Shown in pieces: positions 55,635 to 64,000 of a stretch of DNA of 64,000 nt. The notes below the pieces were generated by a model, which was not told where the DNA came from, did not search any database, and worked only from the letters and a program-made list of their open reading frames with translations. Each line of letters starts with the position of its first letter. Positions within the stretch are counted from its first letter, which is position 1. Source of the DNA: an uncultured Acetatifactor sp. (GTDB taxonomy: Bacteria > Bacillota > Clostridia > Lachnospirales > Lachnospiraceae). Both the position numbers and the translations under genes were made by a program. The stretch lies in contig CANQPH010000010.1 in the NCBI GenBank assembly GCA_947625675.1, positions 1 through 64,000 on the forward strand. Reading direction: 5' to 3'.

Positions 55635-56134
55635 TCCACATATATCTCCACATGATCTCCGTCGGCGCTGTCCACTTCCACCAGCTTGCCTATCACGCCC
55701 TGCTCCACCATGGATAGAATCTGTTCAAAATCAATGTTTTTCCAGGCCTCTGACTTAATGCTTCCATTGATTTCCGGCATGCCCACACCGCTCTCCAGGC
55801 AGACTTTAATCAAAAGCAGAGGCAGGTTCACCCTGACCCGGTCTCCATCCGAGGAATCCACGACAATCCGCAGGATCATCTGCTCAACGGGCTTCCTCTG
55901 GGCCTTGGGCAGGAGTCTGGTCTCCGGCAGCTGCAGTTCCTGCCGCACCAATTCGTCCAGGGTGATCTGGAACAGATCCGCCAGGGCGATGAGAGTGGGC
56001 AGATCCGGGATGCTCAGGTCATTCTCCCATTTGGACACCGCCTGGGAGGACACGTTCATTTTCTCCGCCAGTTCCTCCTGGGTCATCCCCCTTGCTTTCC
56101 TGTAATCACTGATTTTCATTCCCAATGTCTTCAT
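55631..56134 (-). CDS. XRE-family regulator with SHOCT-like C-terminal domain
   Basis: From ATG 56134 the protein is 167 residues: a helix-turn-helix (MTQEELAEKMNVSSQAVSKWE) and a C-terminal half with RIVVDSSDGDRVRVNLPLLLI and KLVEVDSADGDHVEIYVE. GAGGAG lies about 10 bases upstream; ATG 56119 is an alternative. The frame is open far upstream because of a tandem repeat, but that part lacks a start signal. It is translationally coupled to the small SHOCT-like gene. Confidence 0.8.
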   Translation of the reverse strand: MKTLGMKISDYRKARGMTQEELAEKMNVSSQAVSKWENDLSIPDLPTLIALADLFQITLDELVRQELQLPETRLLPKAQRKPVEQMILRIVVDSSDGDRVRVNLPLLLIKVCLESGVGMPEINGSIKSEAWKNIDFEQILSMVEQGVIGKLVEVDSADGDHVEIYVE

Positions 56135-56159
56135 GCGTAAGTTCTCCTCTCTTCCATTC

Positions 56160-56455
56160 GATTTTCCGGCAGGCCCGGGCAATGTTCCAGCAAGTCCGGA
56201 TAACACTTCCGCAAGTCCTGGCAACGATCCAACAGGTTCGGCCAGCGTTTCGGCAAGTCCTGGCAACGATCCAGCAGGTTCGGCCAACGTTTCCGCAAGT
56301 CCTGGCAGCGATCCAACAGGTTCGGCCAACGTTTCCGCAAGTCCAGGCAACGCCTCCGCAGGTTCGGCCAATGCTTCCGCAAGTTCTTGCAACGATTCGG
56401 CAGGTTCGGCCAATGCTTCCGCAAATCCAGGCAACGATTCGGCGGGCTCCGGATA
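56160..56455. repeat. Tandem repeat of about seven 42-bp units
   Basis: Units such as CAGGTTCGGCCAACGTTTCC plus GCAAGTCCTGGCAACGATC recur with a 42-bp period. All frames are open (one minus-strand frame reads GLAETLAEPVGSLP repeated). It lies directly upstream of the XRE gene's ribosome binding site. Units differ by point changes and have no unique spacers, so it is not CRISPR. Confidence 0.8.
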
Positions 56456-56469
56456 TTGTCACTATATCA

Positions 56470-56645
56470 TGATTACAGCGTCAAAGGCTCGAATCCACGG
56501 TATGCTTGCATACCGGTGGATGAGAAGCTTTATGACGCACCCCAACATAAGGAAGAAGTGGGGCAGGGGCCCCATGGATTCCGAATGTTGGGTAGGATTG
56601 TGGAAGCTGCGAAGCAGCGTAACAATCCGTAATCACTTTTGACGC
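56470..56645. repeat. Structured intergenic element of 176 bp
   Basis: Contains TGATTAC and GCGTCAAA at one end and GTAATCA and TTTGACGC at the other, in the same order, so the two pairings cross. Inside are hairpins CCAC-GGTATGC/GCATACC-GGTGG, ACCCAACAT-type/ATGTTGGGT, and GGATTGT/ACAATCC enclosing GCTGC/GCAGC. No open frame. It may be a MITE remnant or a folded RNA. Confidence 0.55.
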
Positions 56646-56706
56646 CCAAATCATATCATGGAAAAAGAGAGGAATCCATAGAATGACAGTGGAATTCCTC
56701 CAACTG

Positions 56707-58563
<1,857 letters not shown>

Positions 58564-58582
58564 TCCGCCAAAACCCTCCCTA

Positions 58583-59605
58583 TCATTTCACCGCATAGCT
58601 CAAGATCTTTTCACACAGATCCGCAAAGTCCATGCCGACCACGGCGGCCTCCTGAGGCAGAAGGGACGTGGGAGTCATGCCGGGCAGGGTGTTGGCCTCC
58701 AGACAATAGACCTCCCCTTCCTCGCTCATCATGAAATCCATCCTGGCATAACTTTTCATCCTCAGGGCCTGGAAGACTCGTTCCGCAATCTCCTGGATTT
58801 GGCGGGTTTTTTCTTCCGAAATCTGAGCTGGGCAGGTTTCCACGGTGCTGCCGGCCTGATATTTGTTTTTATAATTGTAAAAACCCACCTTGGGAGCGAT
58901 TTCAATGATGGGAAGAGCCTTGCCCTCCATCACGCCCACGGAAAACTCCCGGCCTTTTATGTACTGCTCGATAATCACCTCGTCATCATAGCGGAAGGCC
59001 TCCTCCTTGGCCGCCGCATATTCCTCCTCGTTCCTGGCGATGCTCACTCCCACGCTGGAGCCGCCCCGGCAGGCCTTCACCATGCAGGGATAAGGCACCT
59101 TCCGCTCTTCCTTCTCCCCTTTTCGCAGCCGGATGCCCACGGGAGTGGGTATCCCATAGGTCTGAAACAAATCCTTGGTGATCCCTTTGTCCATGGCCAT
59201 GGCGGAACTGACGTAATCCGTCCCCGTATAGGGAATCCCCAGGAGCTCAAAGCAAGCCTGAATCTTGCCGTCCTCCCCGTTGGCCCCATGCAGAGCCATG
59301 AACACCACGTCCGCCATCTGACAGATTTTCAGCACCCCGGGCCCGAAGAAACTCCTGTCCCCGTCCTTCCGGAGGGCCTTCACCGCTTCCAGGTCAGGGC
59401 TGGTCTCCGCCACCCGGCCGATCCGGGCCGCCCAGTCCACGTCCCTGTCAAAAATATCTTCTATGTCTCCTTCCAGGCCCAGATACACGTCCAGGATCAC
59501 CGCCTGATGACCCCTGCTCTTCAGAGCCCGGTAGATCATGCTGCCGGTGCTCAGGGACACGTCCCGCTCCGTACTGGTTCCGCCTGCCAACACTACCACT
59601 TTCAT
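58583..59605 (-). CDS. ddl: D-alanine-D-alanine ligase
   Basis: The product supplies the dipeptide used by MurF, the next gene. ATP-grasp features are GGTSTERDVSLSTG near the start, ALHGANGEDG, GGSSVGVS, EQYIKGREFSVGV and the C-terminal EANTLPGMTPTSLLPQEA. The start at 59605 follows AAGGAGAGG and gives 340 residues. The residue after the KYQAGSTVE loop fits a D-Ala (not D-Lac) enzyme, though this is only a guess. Confidence 0.95.
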   Translation of the reverse strand: MKVVVLAGGTSTERDVSLSTGSMIYRALKSRGHQAVILDVYLGLEGDIEDIFDRDVDWAARIGRVAETSPDLEAVKALRKDGDRSFFGPGVLKICQMADVVFMALHGANGEDGKIQACFELLGIPYTGTDYVSSAMAMDKGITKDLFQTYGIPTPVGIRLRKGEKEERKVPYPCMVKACRGGSSVGVSIARNEEEYAAAKEEAFRYDDEVIIEQYIKGREFSVGVMEGKALPIIEIAPKVGFYNYKNKYQAGSTVETCPAQISEEKTRQIQEIAERVFQALRMKSYARMDFMMSEEGEVYCLEANTLPGMTPTSLLPQEAAVVGMDFADLCEKILSYAVK

Positions 59606-59662
59606 TATAGCCTCTCCTTCCCCGCCCGCTTCAAAACGGTGCAAGTCTGAAATCTGCCTTTC

Positions 59663-59691
59663 ATTTTACATTATAATCCCAAAGTAGTAAA
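59663..59691 (-). promoter_or_regulatory. ddl-murF promoter
   Basis: TTTACT (59686-59691) and TAAAAT (59663-59668) with a 17-bp spacer on the minus strand, about 58 bp before ddl. Confidence 0.6.
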
Positions 59692-59724
59692 GTATTCTTG
59701 CAAAAAAACCTTGGAGGACCAAGA

Positions 59725-60900
59725 TCAGCAAGGTCCCCCTCTGCGATAAACGATTTTTCCATCGATGATGGTATAGAGAGTTTCCGTGAAAATTTCCATG
59801 GGATTGCCGGTGAAGATGGCCACGTCCCCGTCCTTACCCGTCTCCAGGCTTCCCAGCCGGTCCGCCACCCCGCAGATCATGGCGGGATAAAGGGTGATGG
59901 CTTTGTAGCCTTCCTCCAGGGGAAGACCGGATTTCACGGCCAGCCCGGCACAGAGGGGCAGGGACTGAATGAGGGAAACAGGATGGTCCGTGGTGACCGC
60001 CGTCATGACTCCCGCCTTATTCAGCACGCCCGCAGTCTTGAAAGCCATGTTCTGGACCTCGATCTTGTTGCGGCTGGCCAGATCCGGACCCACGATGGCG
60101 GGGAACCCTTCCTTCGCCAGCTCCTCCGCAATCAGATGTCCTTCGCTGCAATGATCCAGGGTCATGCGCAGATTGAATTCCCTGGCGATCCGAATGGCGG
60201 TAAAAATGTCGTCCACCCGGTGGACGTGGGCCTTCAGGGGGATCTCCCGATTCAGCACGGGAAGCCAGCATTCCCTGGTAAAATCCTCTTCAAATTCCTG
60301 ACCCTCCCGCCTGGCCGCTTCCTTGCGCTTCTGATAAGCTTTCGCCTCCGTCAGTTCCCGGCGGAGCATCCCCGCTATGGCCATTCGGGTGGAGGGACTT
60401 TTGTTTTGACCGGAATAATTGACCTTGGGATTTTCCCCGAAGGCCACCTTCATGGCGGCGGGAGCTTTGACGATGAGATCGTCCACCCGCCTGCCCCTGG
60501 TCTTCAGGACGGCGAACTGTCCGCCCACCACGTTGGAGCTTCCGGGGCCGATCATGGCGACGGTGATTCCCGCCCGCACCGCATCGTCAAATGCGGCGTC
60601 CATGGAGTGAATGGCGTCTATGGCCCGCAGCCAGGGGGTGACGGGATCCACCGTCTCGTTGCAGTCATCCCCCTCCATGCCCTTTTTTTCCTCCGTGATG
60701 CCCATGTGGCAATGGGCCTCCATGAGGCCGGGCATCACCAGTGCGCCCGGCACGTCCAGCACTTCTTCGCCCTCCGCAGGAGAAAAGGGAACCTGCTCCC
60801 TGCTGCCCACTTCCGCTATTTTCCCATCCAAAATCCTCAGCACCCCTTGGGGAATCTCCGGCCCAGTCATGGTTTTGATGGTTCCGTTTATAATATACAT
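59725..60900 (-). CDS. Amidohydrolase family protein (imidazolonepropionase-like)
   Basis: A metal-dependent hydrolase: PGLMEAHCHMG (HxH), KAHVHRVDDI, LDHCSEGH and VTTDHPVS supply the expected metal ligands. The 391-residue product (start 60900 after AAGG) resembles the imidazolonepropionase-like amidohydrolases often annotated without a substrate. No histidine-degradation genes are nearby. It stands between the ddl-murF operon and the SpoIIQ-like gene. Confidence 0.85.
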   Translation of the reverse strand: MYIINGTIKTMTGPEIPQGVLRILDGKIAEVGSREQVPFSPAEGEEVLDVPGALVMPGLMEAHCHMGITEEKKGMEGDDCNETVDPVTPWLRAIDAIHSMDAAFDDAVRAGITVAMIGPGSSNVVGGQFAVLKTRGRRVDDLIVKAPAAMKVAFGENPKVNYSGQNKSPSTRMAIAGMLRRELTEAKAYQKRKEAARREGQEFEEDFTRECWLPVLNREIPLKAHVHRVDDIFTAIRIAREFNLRMTLDHCSEGHLIAEELAKEGFPAIVGPDLASRNKIEVQNMAFKTAGVLNKAGVMTAVTTDHPVSLIQSLPLCAGLAVKSGLPLEEGYKAITLYPAMICGVADRLGSLETGKDGDVAIFTGNPMEIFTETLYTIIDGKIVYRRGGPC

Positions 60901-60982
60901 GCCCTTATATCCTTCCTGACGCAAGGTCTTCACTTTTGCCCGCCGGCCGCTCGGTTCCGTTTTAACTTTCTGAAAAACAACA

Positions 60983-61004
60983 CCTTGCCCTCAATGGGGC
61001 AAGG
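60983..61004 (-). terminator. Terminator after the M23 gene
   Basis: CCTTGCCC pairs with GGGCAAGG (perfect 8-bp stem) and is followed on the minus strand by TGTTGTTTTTC. Confidence 0.8.
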
Positions 61005-61017
61005 CTTCCGAATTCCG

Positions 61018-62163
61018 TCAACGGAACAACGCTTCCGGATTCACCGGGATCCCGTCTTTGGTCAGTTGAAAATAAAGGTTCGTTCCCTCCACGCTGAAAT
61101 ATTTCGTGGGAGCCGCCACGTAGCCCAGAATGTCTCCGGCGTTCACATAGCTCCCCACGGACACCGTGAGATTCTGCAGCTGTCCGTAGGTGGCCTGATA
61201 ACCGCTGCCCAGATCCAGGGTCACGGCCTGGCCGATCTCAGCATCCTGGAACACGGACAGGACCTGTCCGGCCGCACAGGCGCTGACAGAATCTCCCACC
61301 TCTGCGGAAAGCATCACCGCAGGGTTGTATTTATATTGATCCAGGGTGGCAAAATAGATGCTCCCGTCCATGCTGTAGGGCATGAGCACCGCTCCGGCCG
61401 TAGGCCGAACCAGGCCGGATTCCTCGGAATACTGCAGAGAATTGGCCGCCATCGCATCCGCCGGCTGCCCGGCCAACTGCCCGGCCAATCCTTCTTCCGG
61501 CTGTTTGGCCAATTCCCCATCCATCTCTCCACCGTCCGTTTCTCCTTCCGCCAGGCCTTCCGTCACTCCGGTTCCGCTCTGCTCTCCGGCCGCCAGGTTC
61601 TGCTCATCCTCTGCTGCACCCATCGCCGAATCGGCCTCATTTTTTGCAGTATCACCCTCCGCTCCGGCGTTTTGGGCCTCCGCCGGAGACGAAATCCCTT
61701 TTTCCTCTTCCAGGGCGGCTCTGTCCTCGTCCGGCAGATTCTCCAGATCCGCCAAGCCGTCCTGCAGGGCTTCCTGATCGGTCAACCCGGGGATCTCAAT
61801 CTTATTGGAATCCACTTCGGACATGGGATCGTAATCCAGATCGTCCTCTCCCGGATTCTCCAGGGCCGCCTGATTCAAAAGCCCCGGCAGATCCGTCTTC
61901 CCTCCGGTTCCGTTTTCCTGAGCCAAACCTCCCTGGGCCGGATTTCCCGGATTCTGATTTTCCTGCTCCAGGCCTCCCTGGGCCAGTTCCCCCAGTTCGT
62001 TATCCAACTCACTGAAATCAATGGAATAGCCGTCTTCCTGTTCCTGGGCGGACTGATTTCTCATGTAAACTCCCGTCATGGTCAGGGCGGCCATCACCAG
62101 GGCTGACGATGCCAGCATAATGACTCTTTCCTTACGGACATTGTTCTTCCTGTTATTTCTCAT
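61018..62163 (-). CDS. Degenerate M23 (LytM) membrane protein, SpoIIQ-like
   Basis: A basic N-terminus and one membrane helix (VIMLASSALVMAALTMTGVYM) are followed by a long acidic, Gly/Glu/Asn-rich stretch and a C-terminal LytM fold (AVLMPYSMDGSIYFATLDQY, then VTLDLGSGYQATYGQLQNL). The zinc ligands of active M23 peptidases (HxxxD and HxH) are missing, replaced by NPAVM and NLYFQ. This is as in SpoIIQ of Bacillus, which bridges mother cell and forespore without peptidase activity. The start at 62163 follows GGAGG. Confidence 0.8.
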   Translation of the reverse strand: MRNNRKNNVRKERVIMLASSALVMAALTMTGVYMRNQSAQEQEDGYSIDFSELDNELGELAQGGLEQENQNPGNPAQGGLAQENGTGGKTDLPGLLNQAALENPGEDDLDYDPMSEVDSNKIEIPGLTDQEALQDGLADLENLPDEDRAALEEEKGISSPAEAQNAGAEGDTAKNEADSAMGAAEDEQNLAAGEQSGTGVTEGLAEGETDGGEMDGELAKQPEEGLAGQLAGQPADAMAANSLQYSEESGLVRPTAGAVLMPYSMDGSIYFATLDQYKYNPAVMLSAEVGDSVSACAAGQVLSVFQDAEIGQAVTLDLGSGYQATYGQLQNLTVSVGSYVNAGDILGYVAAPTKYFSVEGTNLYFQLTKDGIPVNPEALFR

Positions 62164-62270
62164 TTTTTCCTCCATTCCTGCCTGATAGCGCAGTACTGCG
62201 GGAAAATTCTCCCCGCCTTGTTCTTTACTACGTTTATTCTTGCCAGAAATGGAGGAATTATTCAATCTTC

Positions 62271-62864
62271 TTACTTTTCCTCCGGTTTCCTTTCTGCGGT
62301 TGGCGGCACCGTCCCGAAACCCGAAGGGACTTTGTCCGTCCCCGCTGGCGTCCTACCGGCGGGCGCCATCCCCGCACCCGAAGGAACCTTCTTTATACCG
62401 CTCACAAAGCGCTGCGCCATGACCTGCTCCATCATTTCCCTGGGCACCAGGATATTGCCGCCATAAGGGTTAATAACGCAGCCGTCCGCCGTCTCTCCCT
62501 TCCTGCGCAGGCACATGAGCATGATCTCTTCCATGGTGATGGTCACGGTAACAGCGTCCGCCAGAGGGGTCTCTTTTCCCCCGTTCCATTTCTCCGCTTC
62601 CCGCCGGTCGGAAAAGGCCATGAAATATTTCTTCCCATTTCCCGCCGTCAGAATCGGGAAGCGCACCTCGTTCTCCCTGGTCAGCTTCCGCTCCCCGTTC
62701 TCATCCGGCTCCGGCATGGGTTCAATGACCGCCGGAGTCAGGAGTTTTGCCTTCATCATTTCATTTACAAACATGTTCTTATGTTCCGGAGACGGATCCG
62801 CCTTCATCAATTCGATGGCCCCCACCAGCATGGGGTTCTCCGCCATTTTGTCATTCAGTTCCAA
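62271..62864 (-). CDS. SseB-family protein
   Basis: A 197-residue protein with an SseB N-terminal domain (NPMLVGAIELMKADPSPEHKN, FPILTAGNGKKYFMAFSDRREAE) and a Pro/Gly/Thr-rich tail that includes KVPSG repeated. The start is a TTG six bases after GGAGGG. SseB-type proteins are poorly understood. It lies 13 bp after the hydratase stop and is co-transcribed with it. Confidence 0.8.
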   Translation of the reverse strand: MELNDKMAENPMLVGAIELMKADPSPEHKNMFVNEMMKAKLLTPAVIEPMPEPDENGERKLTRENEVRFPILTAGNGKKYFMAFSDRREAEKWNGGKETPLADAVTVTITMEEIMLMCLRRKGETADGCVINPYGGNILVPREMMEQVMAQRFVSGIKKVPSGAGMAPAGRTPAGTDKVPSGFGTVPPTAERKPEEK

Positions 62865-62877
62865 TTTTTTCCCTCCG

Positions 62878-64000
62878 TCAATTCACACGGTTATAGTTAA
62901 TCAGGCATCCCTTCAGGATGATCTGGCGTTCCTCGTCCGTCAGTTCGCCCAGCCTCAGGGAAAACTCCTTCAAGCCGCCGTCCTTGATCACATAAGCGCA
63001 GATCGTCTCCTTCCTCTGCTCCACGGCCTGCTTGATGCCGGGAATAAACAGGAAATCCAGATTTTTGAAGGGAAGCTCCCCTTCTTCGATCAAGAAGGGC
63101 AGCATGCCCCAGTTGATCAGATTAGAGCGATAACGCTTGGTGGCGTATTCATGGGCGATGTTGGCCCAGCCCCCCAGCACCTTCTGACAAGAAGCGGCCT
63201 GTTCCCTGGCGGAGCCGTCCCCCGGCTTCACCGCAAAAATAGTGGAACCAAAGCCGGTGTTCTTCCGGCTCATCTCAGGATATTTGGTGCGGATCGCCTT
63301 GTAAACACTGTCCAAATCCAGGTTGGGATTGGCCTCAATGGGGCACACGTCCGCCATGACGGCCTCCTGCACCGCCCGCATCTCCTTGGCCCGTCCCACA
63401 TATGCGGGGTCCTTGCGGCTCAGGGTGAATTCCGCCAGCCCCAAGGGATTGGAGCGATAAGAGGAAGTCTCACCGGAAGGAATCAGCTCGTCCGTGGTAG
63501 TCACGGGATCATGGATCTCGCTGACCACCCGGAGCACCAGGTTCTCCGGCAGCTCGCACATGGCGGGCCAGTCCTTGATGTTGGGCCCCAGCTGGATCTC
63601 CACGTCCGGATCCGCCACACCCTTGGAATCGAATACCCTGTTTTTATAAATGTTGCTGTCAAAATGATACTTATATTTGCCGAACTCCCCGTCAAACTCC
63701 GTGGCCGGGGTCAGCACGCCCTTGTTGGCCGCCGTGGCGGCGATGGACCTGGCGTCCATCAGGGCGACGGAGGAAATCTGCCCGTTCTGCAGTTTACTGC
63801 CTTCCCGGTTCGGGAAATTCCTGGTGGAATGTCGGATGCTGAAAGCGTTGTTGGCCGGGGTGTCCCCTGCGCCGAAGCAAGGGCCGCAGAAAGCGGTCTT
63901 CAGCACTGCGCCGGTCTCCAGAATTGCGGCGGCACAGCCATTTTTGATCAGTTCCATATAAATGGGCATAGAAGCCGGGTAAACGCTCAAGGTAAAGGCA
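62878..64000 (-). CDS. Aconitase-family hydratase (5' part outside window)
   Basis: Only the C-terminal 370-odd residues are visible; the frame continues past the right edge. AFCGPCFGAGDTPANN holds two of the three cluster cysteines, and NFPNREGSKLQNGQISSVALMDARSIAATAANKG-type sequence and YRSNLINWGMLPF are typical of the aconitase swivel domain. The layout matches the YbhJ-like hydratases of Clostridia rather than AcnA/AcnB or LeuC. The substrate is uncertain. SseB follows directly. Confidence 0.88.
   Translation of the reverse strand, partial: AFTLSVYPASMPIYMELIKNGCAAAILETGAVLKTAFCGPCFGAGDTPANNAFSIRHSTRNFPNREGSKLQNGQISSVALMDARSIAATAANKGVLTPATEFDGEFGKYKYHFDSNIYKNRVFDSKGVADPDVEIQLGPNIKDWPAMCELPENLVLRVVSEIHDPVTTTDELIPSGETSSYRSNPLGLAEFTLSRKDPAYVGRAKEMRAVQEAVMADVCPIEANPNLDLDSVYKAIRTKYPEMSRKNTGFGSTIFAVKPGDGSAREQAASCQKVLGGWANIAHEYATKRYRSNLINWGMLPFLIEEGELPFKNLDFLFIPGIKQAVEQRKETICAYVIKDGGLKEFSLRLGELTDEERQIILKGCLINYNRVN

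Noticed and set aside
55631-56434. Long XRE protein with a 100-residue repetitive N-terminus
   Set aside because: The only ribosome binding site is in front of ATG 56134; the upstream frame is open because the repeat period is a multiple of three.
56131-56462. Tandem repeats considered as a CRISPR array or a repeat protein gene
   Set aside because: Units are contiguous with no unique spacers, and all frames are open with no start signal.
56461-56540. tRNA-like segment (GGCTCGAATCC)
   Set aside because: Only the T-loop-like string is present; no acceptor, D or anticodon stems could be drawn.

Overview
This looks like a chromosomal segment of a moderately high-GC anaerobic Firmicute, most likely a spore-forming member of the Lachnospiraceae (Clostridia). 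The call rests on lineage-typical families (DUF5688, DUF1934, DUF3794-LysM, PadR/DUF1700/DUF4097, PcsB-like NlpC/P60, a SpoIIQ-like degenerate M23 protein), strong AGGAGG ribosome binding sites, and several near-consensus sigma-A promoters (TTGACA-17-TATAAT in front of padR). The genus cannot be fixed from sequence alone. No rRNA, tRNA, CRISPR array, integrase or intact insertion sequence was seen.

Layout. 1-6.5 kb is accessory-looking and visibly more AT-rich: a cut-off ABC exporter with its XRE regulator, a GH78 rhamnosidase missing its C-terminal third, a divergent AraC regulator, and a second XRE regulator whose 3' end runs into the next gene. 6.5-12.8 kb holds an envelope block: an LPG-synthase-type membrane protein, a papain-like protein and a glycosyltransferase in one operon, then an ECF S-component, then a PadR/DUF1700/DUF4097 stress operon with a textbook promoter and operator. 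13.2-14.3 kb is a small accessory island with a three-gene, translationally coupled DUF3990/DUF3791 cassette (likely toxin-antitoxin). 14.4-21.7 kb has a GH13 amylase, a cluster of DnaA boxes, a DinG/XPD-type helicase fused to a nuclease domain, an HPr-like protein, and a radical-SAM/DUF4130 DNA-repair pair with a LexA-type box at its promoter. 21.7-29.2 kb encodes nitrogen assimilation (asnA, gltD, gltB), with gltB behind a start-proximal hairpin plus T-run.

29-44 kb encodes envelope and housekeeping functions: an EEP hydrolase, two NlpC/P60 hydrolases, a CapA-like lipoprotein, a HAD-CPBP fusion, GreA, a MraY-like transferase, AsnS, a secreted trigger-factor-like isomerase and cardiolipin synthase. 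44.7-48.6 kb is a six-gene operon (ispE, gntR, a small membrane protein, murI, DUF1934, Hpt) behind a promoter with a perfect GntR-type palindrome. 48.6-54 kb is the pyrimidine operon pyrC-pyrK-pyrD plus a DUF3794-LysM spore-coat-type gene. 54-64 kb has plsC, an XRE gene coupled to a SHOCT-like gene, ddl-murF, an amidohydrolase, a SpoIIQ-like protein, SseB and the end of an aconitase-family hydratase.

Two genome-scale habits stand out. First, short dispersed repeats sit directly upstream of start codons and seem to supply the ribosome binding site (in front of DUF1700, DUF4130, gltD, the radical SAM gene and pyrK), alongside MITE-like palindromic elements. Second, several ordinary enzymes (MurF, PyrK, DinG, CapA, a glycosyltransferase, DUF1700) carry low-complexity in-frame insertions, and codon-multiple tandem repeats (39, 42 bp) lie in front of or inside genes.
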